Assembly (NCBI GenBank): GCA_963971425.1
Contig: OZ020524.1
Location: forward strand, 18,231,845-18,295,844
DNA length: 64,000 nt
Reading direction: 5' to 3'
Source of the DNA: Bryoerythrophyllum caledonicum
Taxonomy: Eukaryota > Streptophyta > Bryopsida > Pottiales > Pottiaceae
The position numbers and the translations under genes were made by a program. The notes beneath the pieces were generated by a model that was given only the letters and a program-made list of their open reading frames with translations, was not told the origin of the DNA and searched no databases. Positions 32,483-46,539 of the stretch are shown piece after piece. How positions within the stretch are numbered: the first letter of the stretch is position 1; the number at the start of each line of letters is the position of its first letter.

Positions 32483-32644
32483 AATATCTACCATCTAGTA
32501 TTGCCATGTTTGACGAGGTAAACATTGGCTTTTGAGATTGACCTATCCTTATGTTTCCTCCTAAATACCTTGAACAATGAACTCTCCGACTTGACATGCA
32601 ATTTCATGGCGATCACCAAGCTCAACGCCATATGCATGGTAACA

Positions 32645-32791
32645 AGCAGGCGCACGTGGCCCCGGACCTAGACTACCTTTAGTTTGTTAGGCTCAACCCA
32701 TTTGGTCACCCGGGTCCCAATCTAGGATTCCAAGGATCACATGGGGGTTGAAAGTTAGCTACGCCACAGCTGACATGTGCGCCTGCTTAAT
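32645..32791. repeat. Short inverted repeat pair (possible small foldback element)
   Basis: AAGCAGGCGCAC at the left is matched by GTGCGCCTGCTT at the right, about 145 bp apart. The interior is more GC-rich than its surroundings. No clear target duplication is seen. Confidence 0.45.
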
Positions 32792-34378
32792 GCTAAGGTC
32801 TTCTTTGAACTTCTAGCTCCAAGCTCTCATCCACAATATCACCATTACTAGACTTGGTTATCTGCGCCATTCACTTAGAATCATTGACTGAATTGCTTGG
32901 GCCGCTTTGGCTAGTTATTAAAGTTGTTTTCGTGTGACACTGTCATCAGATGCGATTCCTTGAACATTAGCTTCACTACGACCATGCTCGATTATCAATA
33001 GCTCTATAAAAATGGTTAAAGAGAGATGACGCCCATACACCACCACCAACAGCAGCCTGTTCACCGCTACCCTATCGCCATTGCCGGAGACACACTCTTT
33101 AAGAAGTGGCAAAAATTGATCATACACTTTTGACTATCATCAAAACCATACTTCATGGTTTGTACACGCTAGAATATCAAGACACAAAATTGTCAGAAGG
33201 ACAATCACATGTTGTGATGCACTACACAGACCTCCGTACCGATCTCTATACAAAATCTACAATAGACAAATCCAAATAAACCACATTTACACGTTACAAT
33301 TCGATATATGAACCTTGTATCTCTATTTTATTATGAATAGACCCCAACAATAATTGATCTAATGTCATGACTTAACATGCAGAAGAAACCACATTTTGCA
33401 AACTCGATATACATAAACAGTTCTAATATAGTTCTAGTGTAGGCAAAACTTTCATTATCATTCTATGTATAAACATCTTGCAAACAAATATTAATTTAAA
33501 CAAACTTCAACAAATGCCAATATAAACAAATCTAAATTTATGTTAGTAGAGATAGACATAGAATCGTGTTAATGTAGACATACTACAACAAACAAAGACA
33601 TCACAACTAGATTGAATAAAGACATCACAACACGACTACAAACAAACTTCTCCCTAATCAAAATCACTAGTTTCTCATCTCTCTTTCTCTAGGCTATCAT
33701 CATAGCTTTCACCTTCAATCACAATTCACTAGACTTCCTCCGGCTTTGTATACAACTTCCATACGCTAACAACTTCATTGGTTCATTCATAATAGAAAAT
33801 ATACATGAATCGAGTTCCTATCGGGGATGGGGGAGAGTTGCAAAAGCCAAGGTGTATTGATTATATAGCATGAAAAAAGACTAGGGCAAGAACAAGAAGG
33901 AAAAGGATTAAATAGGGAACAAGATCACCAAAGGTGTTCTTGAACTCAATGACGATGAATGTTTAGCCTATTTTTTTGTTGTTTTAAGGGAACGGGTGAA
34001 GAAGGTGAAAGTATGAGCCAAGTAAGAAAATGAAAAAAAAGTGTAAGTTACTTCAGGAAAAAAATATATATTCGGGACTTTTTTATTGTAGTATAGATAA
34101 ATATTGGAAATAAACTACTTGCAAATAAATTTAGTATTGTCCACCAATTAAAACAATGGTCTTGATGTGAAAAACAAGGAATGCTCTGGAGTGTTCTTTT
34201 AAAAAAAAGGAAGCTTTTAAAACATGTAGGATATGTGAATAATGCATATTTTGGAGGTCTAGACTTGGCCAATTCTACATTGCGATTGATTATTTCCTTG
34301 TATTGTATTTCACCTCCATATATAAAGGCCTGAGTTCGGCCCCATGTGAATGATATTGTTGCTATAGTAAAAATCCAC

Positions 34379-35270
34379 TTACAACTCCAATTCCAAAAGT
34401 TGGTAGAGAAACATACGTGAAGAGTTCATCTTTTGTATCATACTCAGGTTGCATGTTGTTGGCACTACACGGCTTTTGTATAACAATCCCACACAGTAGA
34501 CTTGGATTTCTTGGCAAATAAGAAGATATTCCAAATGTATTGAATTGATTTCTAGTAGGAATAAAAGTATTGAAATCTTGGAGTAATTCCTCTTTCTAAT
34601 TTGTTGCTGGACAAAATCAAGTATTGCATTCCCGTAAGATTTGTGATTCCTATTGGAATTTCTCCCTCGAATGCATTTGAAGACATGTCCATAGAAGTTG
34701 TTGGCCAATAAAACGTAGCAGTATTGAAATTCCATGTCTTGACCTCCACGTGACAAACTCATAGTGGTGTTCATTGTGAAGGCTGACCCTTGTGAACATG
34801 AGAAATAATTAGATTGTATGTTGTACCCTTGTAAACTACTAATGTTTTGAGGGATAAATCCGGTCAGCTTATTGTGTGACAACCTCAATACTTGCAAGCT
34901 TTTCAAGTCACCAAGCCATGATGGTATTGGTCCTTTGACTTGATTGTATGAAACAACAAAGACTCGTAAATTAGATAGATAACTTTTATCCACTTTGATA
35001 GGTAGTCCACCTGCAAATTGGTTCTTGCCAAAAATTAATCAAAACATTATTTGAATTGATGCTAGCAAAAGATGATGAAAAGTGTCCTTGCAGCTTATTA
35101 TTTGAAATGGAATATGATTGTAAACTTGGCCACAAAGTAAAGTCTTCAAATCCATTTGGTAGAGAGTACTAGTGAAGTTGTTATTTAAGAAGATGACTTG
35201 TAGTACTGAGCAGTTTTCCAAGGATGGTGGAATATGGCCAAAGAGGCTATTTGATTGTAGAACTTCCAAT
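34379..35270 (-). pseudogene. LRR receptor-like protein fragment, frameshifted
   Basis: Minus-strand pieces in different frames give LRR units: LFGHIPPSLENCSVLQVIFL (about 35,180-35,240), then NLRVFVVSYNQVKGPIPSWL and LKSLQVLRLSHNKLTGFIP (about 34,850-34,990), then SSNAFEGEIPIGITNLTGMQ (about 34,620-34,690). These have the LxxLxLSxNxLxGxIP pattern of plant extracellular LRR receptors. A third frame near 34,400-34,510 gives NPSLLCG and YDTKDELF, like the juxtamembrane end of receptor-like proteins. At least two frameshifts and loss of the N-terminal half make it a pseudogene. The intact protein would be a membrane receptor with extracellular LRRs. Confidence 0.85.
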
Positions 35271-38200
35271 CTTTGTTTTGAACAGTTTGATTCACATTAT
35301 TATCTTGTATAAGAGCAACCTAGGAGGCAGCTTTTGTCATGGACGGTTCTGTTGGTTGTCATTGTTGTTTTCAATGAAAAAAATTGTTGAAGCAGGGCAA
35401 CTAAACCCTTTGACGCTCAGTTCATGGTTCTCAAAAACCAAGATATGTGCTGATTTTTTTCTTTGAGCTAACTTTGATGGAAATACAATGCCTCATTTTA
35501 GTATCCAACCTTACAAAATTGAACTTAAACCATGACCAGAGCTTTTGAAAAAATTTGCACGGCATCCAACAATTGATAGAATAGATTATAGTGTTTAAAG
35601 TTATTGTATATTGATAATGAAATTTGTGGACTTTGGAGGGTATCCATCAATAGATTCTTGCAAGAATTTTTGTACTTTGAGTAAAAGAGGTTTACATGTG
35701 CATTAGGTTGATAGCTTCGCATTGACATATCATATGTGAAGAAGACATTTTTACATGATTATTGATGATTTTTTACTTTTGTCTACTTGATTGTATACAA
35801 AAATGTTCCAAACTTGTACAAATTAAAACGGAAGTTTTGTATGCAATAAGAGAGATGAACAATCACACAATAATGAAGAACCACTTATAGACAAATTTCA
35901 ATCAAAATTTTAGACCAAAATCTCTTCGCATGTGTATGAAATACAACATAATATGCAACATGGTGTTCATTGTATTTTAGTGTATATGATATATTTTGTG
36001 TTGTATTCCTAATTTTTCCATGAGTTCTATCACTTTAAAATGCTATGTGTGCGCAAATATGATCTTCAAATTTCACAATGTGATTCGTCATGGATGTCAT
36101 GCAAATTGAGATTAAACACCTCTACAATCCTATTTTGGGTCTTGTGGGCTCCAATAGGTTAAGTTGCCTTGTTGTGACACTATTCAAGCACTATTCACAT
36201 ATTAACTTAAGTTAGCATGTGATGGCACAATTCCCACAGGCCCGCTTAAGCGGACATGTTGTAGTGCTATTCATCCACTTGCATTATTCATCCAATGCTA
36301 TATTACTCCCATATGCCCTTCATTATTTCACACCAAATTGCTTCTTGGACACAATGCATTTCTTCAAGGACTAAAATGGTGAAGCATCAAGGATATTCCA
36401 TGGAAAGGAAGATTGTTTTTTATAAAAGAATAGTATGCCCATTTTGATAGCCATCTATTACATTTGCACAATATAGGATCAAATGATGGCGATGTAGATA
36501 AAAATAGTAACGGTACAATTAAATTGTAGCTAGTATAAATGTTATATATCAAAATGGCTATTTCCAACAAGTGAAAAGTGATGTACTTTTATTATAGGTA
36601 TAGATGATATATCATATTGATTAGTAAATAGCATTCATATGGTGTCTTCATTAAGTTCATTTCACGTGAAGCTTGATGCATTTATGTAAGTCTATGTAAG
36701 TTTTTAATAAACACATAATTTTGTATATGGATTTGTATTGTTGGAAAAGGCGTGCAATTTGAAGAGAAGAGGGAAAAAATCCAAAGTTAACGCCCATAAT
36801 TTCAATACAAGTTCATAGAGAAAGCAATACATGATGAAATCATGTGGTCCTTGAAATTGAAAATCAACATTCAATTATTTTTTTCATTGCAAATGAACAA
36901 TATATAATCTTATGGCTCTTATGAGAGGAAGAACTTTATTTTCCAATTTTCCAAATCATTAGAGTTCTTTCCAAGGTCACTCTAAATTTCAATAAGATAC
37001 TAGTCTTTTGCTTTAGTTTCTGTGCTCTTTATGGCTACTAAGAGCTTGGTCGTCAATCCTTCAATTAAGTATCGAGGAGCTTGCATGACATGTCTTGGTT
37101 ATCATTAGCTCTACAACAAAGGTGGAGCGTAAAGAGAGACAACGCCCAAAAACCATAATGATAGCGGAAACATTCAAAATGGAACAACAATTGCTTAAAT
37201 CCTAAACCCTAGCTAAAACCTTCCACGTTCAACCACACTATCACAATCTTTCTCAATACTTTGATACAAAGACTATGTGGTACACAACCTCCCTAGATCG
37301 CATCAACCAATATGCGGAAAAGAACAATGTTCTATCTACTGCCCATGACAAAATGTTGGTAAGCTTGATGCAAATCAATTGGATAACTGCCTCATAGGAT
37401 TCAACAACTCAAATCTTAGAAACTCAACATTACAACACCAACAAACAATGCAAAAGCGTAAGATAGTGTCACACATCTTCCCACAACATGTTCATATGGT
37501 TGAGGTAAGTTTCTTTCTTTTAGGTGGCGTTATGTAATCTTAAGTTAATAGAAAGTAAATAGAAATTTGAACTGTAAATAGTAAATGTCAACTGATGGTT
37601 TTGTGTGTCAATTTTTTTAAATTTTGAATCGAATTTTAGTTTTAAGTTTAGGCCAATTGGTTGTGTGAAAAAGGTGGGCACACATTTTTGGTGAAGAAAA
37701 ATACAACCTTGAAGAAATATAACATCTTTATATCAACATTTGCAACCACATGCCTCATCTTTCCACGCATTGTGTTGACAATCATCCCCATACATCACAG
37801 TGACAATCCTTCATGGTAATCCGCCGTAATCCACCATAATACATGGTTCACATAAAATGCATCACATGCCATACTTTCACCATAGGGCACCCTATCTTTT
37901 TCCTTCTTTCCAGCGTATGCTACAATGCAAGGCCCAAAGAATCATCTATTTACAAAGTTGTAGCTATCATAATCAAGCGATCAATTGTTGCATAGTCAAA
38001 GTTTGTTGCAATCGATCCATAGTTAGAGTGCGCTTCTACGTTCCAAGTACATTAAACCTCATAGATCAATGAATAGTGGAAGACTTGGAAAAAAAACAAT
38101 GTCAAACAATCTCATTTGGGCCTCCTTGACACTAAAGGGTTAATATAAGAATAAGAATATCCAATTAGATCCATTGACTTCCATACAGTTCTTGATAAGG

Positions 38201-39219
38201 CTTAGAGGTTTACAATACCAATATTTGCTTTCACGCTTGTTACCACAACATACTAGGTCTCATTACTTCCCCTAATTATTTACACAAATTAGTACAGAAG
38301 TTTAGCCTCTAATATCATCAATTTTTGCATATAATTTGGTCAACGATCTATTGTATACTCAAGAGAGGTGCAATGCCATCAAAGCTATACAATGTTATTT
38401 TTAATTTTAAGTATATTAGGAGTGATAAGATTTTTTGTTATTTTAAGTATATTATGAGTGATAAAATTTTTTACAATCTTTGAGGATTTCCTCATTCAAT
38501 CGGTCTAAAGATGTTTATTAGACATATCATGGTAAATTAAATACAAGAATCCAAAAAAGATTCAAAAAATGAAAAATACAATTATATGTGGGTTTGATAC
38601 ATGGAGTTTTTGAGTTAAGTATGAACATAAAACAAATCATACCTCAAACACACTCCGCAAATGGGAGCCGCCAAATGCAGCTGGAGTACTCTCGCAATGA
38701 AACTGACAATCCTTTCGCTTTCCGGCATTTTGAAAAATGAATCTGATGATCACCAAGTTTGGTTAAATAGAAATGTTCTTAGGCCTGAACCTCCCGATAA
38801 AACCCTAAACTACAGGGGAAGCCTACAAACAGAGCCCCTTCATTCCGAGCATAATTGAAGTCCTGTCGACTCTCTCACAAAGCGAAGAATGACCGATAAA
38901 TGGACGTTGGAATTCGCTCCAAACCGCCAAGCTGCACAATTCGCCGAAAAGGAAAAAAGAGATCCCTCTCTTTTACCACTTGAAGCAGTCTTCCGCGAAA
39001 CGAAACACCACTCTCCAGTCCCCAAGCTCTCAAAATCTAATCTCCCTCTCAATAAACACATCAACTAACCTGACAAACTTTTGACGGCCGAGACAGCCAA
39101 CAAGGGCCCACATGCTCGTCACAGCACCATGATCTACACTCTGTAGCAGCAGTTGATGAAAAAATAGACGACCAGAGTGAGATAAATGAATGTACAGTGA
39201 GAAATTGATTAAGTATAAC
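35271..39219. other. Intergenic DNA
   Basis: AT-rich with no supported gene. Some bases near 35,270 could belong to lost upstream LRRs. The part next to 39,219 must hold the 3' UTR of the CSB-like gene. Confidence 0.5.
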
Positions 39220-42200
39220 TCATTGATCTTGGTACTCAGGTTTCAAAACCCACTTTGACTCCTTCGACCCTTTCTGCAAAACCGCTATCTGCTTCAATAG
39301 CTGTCGAAACAGAGGCGCGTCGCGATTCGAGACCCGGTCCCTGAACTGGTTCACAACGTGTGAAGATGCCACGCTCCCGCCTTCCTTTTGAATGAAGGTG
39401 CACAGTTGCCGAATGAGAACTTCGGGCTGAACCGGTGGAATCTGTCCATTCCTCCCTGCTCCCGAAGTAGGCGGTCTGGGCCTGCTGCTGGGACCGGCAT
39501 TAGAAGGCTCACTCATGCTTGCACCTGCAATTTATTCACATGAAGTTTAATCACCTCAAAAAACCGACAAAATTCGAACTCCTCACCAAATGAATGCAAG
39601 TTTACAAGATGCAGAATGAGATACTTATGATTAGATCCTTGCCTGAAGTATCCAGCTTCCTCTCTCGAACTCTAGCCAGGAGGTCAGCAGAAGTGAACGC
39701 TCTCCCAGCAGAAGCACCGGCAAGATTGCTGCTTCCCATTGTTGCGGGTTGCTGACCAGTTTCACCACCATTCCTTGTTTGGTTCGAAGATGCTACTAGG
39801 CGGGTGTTGGAGGTGGAGCCAAATCGTTGACGCACGCCAGCAGGAGCTCCGGCGCTGCCCGAGCGACCTGTCCACGTGGGCACCGCGACGTTCTCCGTGC
39901 TGCGTAACCGGCGGGACTGCTGCAGTGCAAGCGCTGCTCTCTCCGCAACCCGGCTTGCTTCGTGGTCAATTATCGCCTTCTCGGATTCGTGCACTCTGAG
40001 AATGGCATCATGATCCATTGCTGACTGTTTTCACATCCCACAAGCACACATCATCATTGAGGTAGAAAACAGCCTGATTTTGAGAAGCACAAGAATACCA
40101 AAAACACTGATGACGATAATCAACCCAATAGAATTCGAGCGAGAAATTCAGTTTCTTACATGAATGCCATTGGCTTCAAAAAGGCTCTTCAATATCCTTG
40201 ACTCCTCTTCTTGTGGCTCCCCATCAGCCTCTTCCTTCACTTTTCCATTCTGTTCCATTCCGTCCTTGCTTGGAGCATTCTCCGACTCTAAGTCATTGGT
40301 TTTATTCACCCCCTGCCCTCCATTACCTCCCCCGCCCTGCACATTTCTATCTACCCCTTTCGGACCAGCTCCGTCTTCAATCTCGATATTGCCACCCACC
40401 TCTGCAAATAATGTCGATGTCTCTGTCGCAGCATTCTCTTCTTGCAGGGTAAAAAGATCGCGCATATCCCGCGCCTTAAAAAATCGGCGCTGCTGTGGGT
40501 CACGCAAAATCTTATTCGTCAAAAAATGTTTGTAAATCTGTCGGTGGTAGACTTTCTCTTCGATGGTGCCTCTGGTAATCAGCCGGTAAATGACAACCTC
40601 CCTCGTTTGTCCTATGCGCCAAGCTCGCTCTCTAGCCTGCAATGTTGTATTCATCCCAACCGATCATGACACTGAACCAAGTTACATTCATGCTAGTACA
40701 AAAATAATAGCTAACCTTTGGAAAATCAAAGAGGCTCCCTGTAATAGCAGCTGCATAATTTGTTGACGTTCAATAACAAGGAGTCTAGCATAATTTATGC
40801 AAGGCTGGCAATGTACCTGCATGTCTGTTGACGGATTCCAGTCAGGGTCGAAAATAACCACCCGGTTGGCACCAATAAGGTTCGTCCCAAGACCTCCCAC
40901 TTTAGTAGTAAGAATGAATATAAACACATGATCGCCCTCATTGAACTCATCGATCAAATCCATCCGCTGCTTGATTGGGGTATTGCCGTCCATTCTGCGA
41001 TACACAAGGCCCTTCGCAGCGACATAGCTCTCAATAATATCCAGCATCTGCTGCGTTTGCGTGAATAGGAGCACTCTGTGGCCTTGTGTTTTCCACAAAT
41101 CCAAGACCTGAGCAAGCACTACGAGCTTCCCGCTGCGTTCCGGGTTTCCGTAATCGGGATGACCGGAGCTTTGTGCTCTCTCCAAGAGATCCGGATGGTT
41201 GCATATCTTCCGTAAGATATCGATTCCGAAAAGCGAGTTCCGGTTGCCATCGAAGATCTGCTCCACCTCTGAACTGGCCAGAAACGCCCGATAAGCTGCC
41301 CGTTGATCCTTCGTCAAACTACAGAACAGAACATGCTCGGTCTTCTTTGGAAGCTGTGCATCCACGTCGGACTTCATGCGCCGCAGCAGGTACGGCATGA
41401 TCAAGTCACGGAGCACAACCGCACACCGATACGCAGTCGATACCTGCAGTGGAGTTGCATTGGAATATCCCCCAATTTGGATTGGCAGCGAGAACTGAGC
41501 CTGAAACACGGGCAGCACACCCAGCTTCCCAGGAAAAACGAAATCGAACAGGGACCAAAGCTCCGTCAGCCTGTTCTGAATGGGAGCACCTGTCATGATG
41601 ATTCGGTGCACTGTTTGCAGCTGCTTGCACACCAGAGTGATTGCAGCATCCGGATTCCTTATTCGATGCCCCTCATCCAGAATGGCATACCCCCAATTAA
41701 TGTCCAATAATTTCTCTCTCACGATGCGCAGCTGTTCGTAAGTGGTCAGGATAAGGCCGTTTGACGATTCCACAACGCGATCAATCATAGCATCCCACCT
41801 ATTCTCTCTCTTTGCTGCGGACGCTTTCTCTTGCAGCTCTTCTTCACTAACATCAGATTCTTCTTCATATTCATCGTCCGATACCCGCCTTGACTTTCCT
41901 TTCTTCTTTTTGCCGGTCTTCTGTGATGAGAACAGCCCAGAATCATGCAAAATTACTACATTGAGAGCAGGGTACCACTTCTTTGCTTCTCTCTTCCACT
42001 GGCGGAGGAGAGTAACAGGGCAAATGACGATACTAGGGGAGTACATGCCACTGTTGTGCAAACCTGCCAGAAACACCAACACCTGTATAGTTTTCCCCAA
42101 GCCCATTTCGTCACCAATGATTCCCCCTGCTTTCTGGCAATGCAGCTCCCATAGCCACTTCACTCCTGTCTTTTGGTAGTCGAAAAGCTTGTTGTAGATT

Positions 42201-44514
42201 TTAGCCGGTATCTTCAGTCCACCATCGAGTACCACATCCTCTTCGCTGAGGCCTTCTTCTTCGGCAGAACCGTCCTCTTCCGCACGCTTCTGGCTCCTCT
42301 TAGAGCGTTTCTTTGGACGCTCTTCTTCGCCTTCACTCCAGCTCACTTCACATGCCAATAATACTTCAGAGTCGAGAACAACTTTTCGAGTATTAGCGGT
42401 CCTACAAACATCCATAAAGTGATTGCAGACCTATGAAAGCATACCGTCCTCTTCATCGGCCTCAAAATCTTCATCATCGCTAGATTCCGTGGCCCTCTTT
42501 CTCCACTTCTTCTCGGCTTGCGGTCGCTTTAGCCTCTTCTCAACCTTCCTCTTAGCTTTCAACTGCCCTTCCTCGGCTTCGGTGCGATTTTTCATAGGTA
42601 CCCGTAAACGTCGAAACTCTCGTGTTGGAGGTTCTTGCCTTGGAAGCTCAGAAGCATCAAGCAACTTGCTGGTGGGCCTGAACATGGCAGCAGCCGCCAG
42701 GGATGACGCCAAATTGGCAGCAGCTTTTTTGGCTCGAATCTCATCTTCGGTTTCAAGCCTTGGAACTCTTTGAACCTTGCGTTCAAAACCTTTCACCCTG
42801 TCGAATGGTGTAAGCATGCCTGTGCGAATCAACCTGTCACGTTCCTGCCACACAACGATATGCCAAACTAATCCAGATGTCAACAAAAGGTGCAATGCAA
42901 GCAAAACTTAAGCCCACGAATGCACATCACTCAGCACATGATTTGCACATGTAATATCCCTCGGGAGTTGTTTGGTTCATTACTTGCAACTACTATGATC
43001 GTCATTAATTCTTCCATAATCAAAACGGTATAAGGCTTACAGTTTCCATCAATCCAGATGAAGCATCCAACGCCGCATCAAAGTCGTCATCCTCAACAAA
43101 GGAAACCGCCTTCTTCACAGTCTTCGTTGGCGCCGCCACTACCGCCTTCTTCTTCCCCTTCAGCTTACTTGTCAAAGCTTGAGTAGTAGTGTCTTCAACA
43201 AGTGTTCGTATAACATCATCATTCTCCTGATCCTGTTTAATTAAAGCCCTGAGCTGCGCCCTCAACTCTTTTTTCTTTTTCAACAAACTTTTAAGTCGAT
43301 CCTGCGCCAAGGCGTGATGCAAAGCCGCCCCCCTCACGACGGCGCCATCATCATTCTCTCCATCAGGCTCCTCCTCCAACATACGCTCCTCATCTCTATC
43401 AACTCTCGAACTCTCCGTCGCCGCCTCATCCACCGAGGCTTGGAATGCCTGCGCTCCATCAGCAACAGCCTCAATCTCCCGGTCCAATGCAACCAACTGC
43501 TTCTGCAAGCGCAAACGCAAAACGGTGTGCGCATCCTCTCCATAATCATCCTGCTCTCCTGCCGCCTCATCGTCATCATCACTGCTCCCAAAAACCTCCC
43601 GCAACTTCTTGCTCTCACGCGCCTTCTGCTTCACCTGCTCTCACAGAACGCAAACAAGCAGCCAATTCAATAAACTCCATCTAGTTCCTTCCACATCACC
43701 ACCGTAGCTCACGCAACCACTGCATCCGACAAACATTCACCTCATAATTGCACCAATCCTCACACTATTCACGCCACAGTCGCCATCAACACCGTAAAAC
43801 TACTTTCCACTCCGCCAGACGTGCATCCTAATTGCAACGGTCCTCACACACAACTCACGCCATGAGGTCGCCATTGACACGACAAACTCGCCAGGAAACC
43901 TACTATCCATAAACTCAACTAAACAGAACGCAACGGCGAACGCTAACAAAAGATCAATTCACTGAGCTCCACCTCATTCCTTCCCCGGCGCCGCCGCAGC
44001 TCACGCACTCCATGCAATTCTCACACATCCTCGCAACGCAACTCTCGACGGAGCTCGCCATTGACACGAAAAAACTACCGGAGAACCTACTTTCCACAAA
44101 CTCGACAAAACAGGACGCAAAGGCACGCGCTAACAAGAGATCAATTCACTGAGCTCCACCTCATTCCTTCCCCGACACCGCCGCAGCTCACGCACTCCAT
44201 GCAATTCTCACACATCCTCGCAACGCAACTCTCGACGGAGCTCGCCATTGACACAACAAACTCACCGGAAAACCTAACACGACATAAAGAGACAACAGCA
44301 AACGCATCTCAAACTCTCCTAATTCCACCAGTTAACCGATTCTCACAGACAATAAAAACCTTAACTCCAAGTAGGTCGACGAAACAGAGAGCACCGAACG
44401 CACCTGAGCCAGCAACGTCCGCTCGATGTCGTCAGGGTTTGCCGAAGTGACTCCCAGCGTAGACAGAAGCGCCGCATCGTCCTGCACTTCCTGTGAACCC
44501 CCGGCCGTCTCCAT
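39220..44514 (-). CDS. CHR8: CHR8/CSB (ERCC6-type) SWI2/SNF2 DNA-repair ATPase (about 1265 aa, seven exons)
   Basis: Exons on the minus strand: 44514-44404, 43634-43041, 42844-42445, about 42345-40817, 40636-40160, 40024-39643 and 39524-39220. The start METAGG leads into [20 protein letters not shown], the characteristic N-terminus of plant CHR8. SNF2 motifs are intact: [14 protein letters not shown] (Walker A), [10 protein letters not shown] (motif II), [49 protein letters not shown] and RAWRIGQ. The C-terminal ubiquitin-binding/winged-helix-like part ends [15 protein letters not shown]. The protein should remodel stalled RNA polymerase II in transcription-coupled repair, in the nucleus. Intron 6 uses a GC donor (TCAG|GCAAGG) that keeps phase with the next exon. 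The exon 3/4 acceptor is not settled: three in-phase AGs lie within about 35 bases (exon 4 beginning at 42363, 42345 or 42330). The gene looks complete. Confidence 0.95.
43943..44280. repeat. 187-bp tandem duplication in intron 1 of the CSB-like gene
   Basis: The block beginning CTAACAA(A/G)AGATCAATTC recurs at 43943 and 44130 with few changes; a more diverged relative lies upstream at about 43,730-43,900. It is intronic, so it should not affect the protein. Confidence 0.88.
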
Positions 44515-44570
44515 CGCGACTCCGAGCGCACACTTACACACCGCGGTGTCTGTCACTCCTCACACCCCGC

Positions 44571-44593
44571 CGTCGCCATCGCCATCGCCATCA
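44571..44593. repeat. (GCCATC)n short microsatellite in the 5' leader of the CSB-like gene
   Basis: Three to four GCCATC units, about 60 bases upstream of the start codon. Confidence 0.8.
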
Positions 44594-46242
44594 CTTTCAC
44601 TCAAATCATGGCGAGAGCTCTCTCAAGTGTAATTTGGTGAAGAACAAATGTAGCTGAGTGGTACATTTGGGGAGGTTTTTGGTGTTTGATGGCTTGTGGA
44701 GGAAGACGCGACGGGAAGGAAGAAAGATGAGAACTGGAAAGATGGAGGGGGGTTTGCGAGGGGATTCGAGGTGTGTTTGTAAAAGATTTGGTGGTGGAAA
44801 GATGGGGGAGGAGGGGTGATGTGGAGCCTCGGTGACCTGGATCGTTGTCGGCGTGCTCGCTCACGCTTGGATCTCTGGCGAGGGAGCAGGTGGACCAGAT
44901 ATCGGAGCGGGTATCTGCTTCGTCATCAGTTATTGGAGAGGAAATTTGCTTCGTCATCAATATACCCATATTCCGGGTACGAACGAGGTATCTACTTGGT
45001 CACCATCCGGCGCTGTTTCCTTCGTCACCAACATGGTCACGCACCGGGTATCAGCTCTTTCTTCCCTCTCTTTCTTTCCCTTATTTTTATTCCTTTCCTA
45101 CACAACATTCTAGAACTAACGTATAGATGGGTTAGCCTCCCATTTAGGAATCATATAGAGGAATGGGTCTTAACCCATTATGGCCGGGAAGACCCATATG
45201 TAGTCTCCGAGGGGGTATAATCACACCGTAGCAGTGTATTGAGGAAACATGGTCAAAAATTGTCTTCACAGTGGACGTGCAGCACGTTACGATGATCCTA
45301 ATGAGACCATTTGTGCACCAATCGGGGCCAGGAATCGGTGGTAAGCCTCATTTTTGTGAAGTGGGATCGCAATGAAATTTACCAGATTATGTTTTTTTGT
45401 GATCTATCACACTCAAAGATTATTTCTAGGCTTCGTGAGCTCTCAAGCCTTAAAGGATTAAATTTTGTTGGAACCAAACCAAATAGAGAGGAGGCTTATG
45501 AAAATGATGCAACAAGCAGGCTTTGAATAGAAGGAGTAGATGTATCTAAATAAAAGAGTGAACATGGCCTATTATAAAACTAGTAAATCACTATTAAGAC
45601 TTAATAGTGATTTCAAAAATCACAAAAGGCGGTTGTAACATTGATTCTGGAATGTTATGTTTCTGTGAGTTTTGGTCGGGAAATTGTGGAAGTTTGAAAC
45701 TCCCACTTGGTAGCCCCTACCAAAAAAAATGAGCTAAAATTGTGATTCTTAGTTTAGATAACGGGCAAAGTAGTTAGTATTACATAGAAGTATGTTGTAT
45801 AGTAATTAGTAAGAGTAGGTGAATGCTTAACTAGTTAATTAGTGTTTTAGTGGTGATAAAACGGGGCCTTAAAACCACCAAGTTTTATGCCCGGTAAAAC
45901 CTTAAAAGAATCTCCGAGAAAAGGATCCCAATCACCACTTGGACTAACTTAACTAGTCAAAGCTTTCCTTAGATAGATAGATTAATTGTAGTTTTTCTTT
46001 CTAATTGTTTAGGTCTTTTTCTAGTATAGAGGTTTTTTTAGAGACTTAAATTCTTATTCAAAGAATAGGAGTTTAATTTTATATGAAAGAAAAAGATAAA
46101 AAGGAGAGAAAAAAGCTACAAAAAAATAGAAAAAAAAAAAAAAAATTACAATTAAAAGGCTTCATACTCGGGCTAAACCCGGGTATTGACCGGGTATTGA
46201 CCGGGTGCCGGGCCGAGCCTAGGTATCAGGCAGGTACCACTA
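44594..46242. other. Promoter side of the CSB-like gene and repeat-like DNA
   Basis: 44,594 to about 45,000 is probably leader and promoter of the minus-strand CSB-like gene. Beyond that no gene is supported. The stretch 46,090-46,150 is A-rich and 46,170-46,230 carries short repeats of CGGGTATTGAC. Confidence 0.45.
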
Positions 46243-46539
46243 GTGGGGAGAAATACGGGCTTCTTGAGCACAAACTATAAGGAGGAAGACTCGAGGGAGG
46301 ATGAAGACCACAAGGATGAAGACCGTGAGGATGAAGACCACAACGATGAAGACCGTGAGGATGAAGACCACAACGATGAAGGCTGTGAGGATGAAGACCA
46401 CAAGGATGAAGCCCGTGAGGAGGAGGACGACGAACTCGAGGAGAGTTCCGTACACAACCATGAAGGGAGCTTTGTGCACGAGCACGAGGAGGGTTCGGTG
46501 CACGAGCAAGAGGAGCAAGAGCAAAAGAAGGGTTTTTAA
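46243..46539 (+). CDS. Short acidic repeat ORF built from a 30-bp minisatellite
   Basis: Four units of 30 bp (46300-46419) encode variants of DEDHKDEDRE, followed by more E/D-rich sequence ending EQEQKKGF. No domain is known to me. It could be a gene fragment or merely a repeat that happens to be open: the 30-bp period keeps the frame without selection. Low confidence as a real gene. Confidence 0.3.
   Translation: MGRNTGFLSTNYKEEDSREDEDHKDEDREDEDHNDEDREDEDHNDEGCEDEDHKDEAREEEDDELEESSVHNHEGSFVHEHEEGSVHEQEEQEQKKGF
46300..46419. repeat. 30-bp minisatellite, four units
   Basis: Unit starts GATGAAGACCACAA(G/C)GATG at 46300, 46330, 46360 and 46390, with small differences. Confidence 0.92.

Larger units (their letters stand above)
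30621..34378. other. Intergenic DNA
   Basis: No gene supported. Contains an AAT microsatellite and a small inverted repeat, listed separately, in otherwise AT-rich DNA. Confidence 0.5.

Noticed and set aside
44816-45220. Overlapping plus-strand frames upstream of the CSB-like gene
   Set aside because: They lie in probable promoter DNA and have no recognisable domain.
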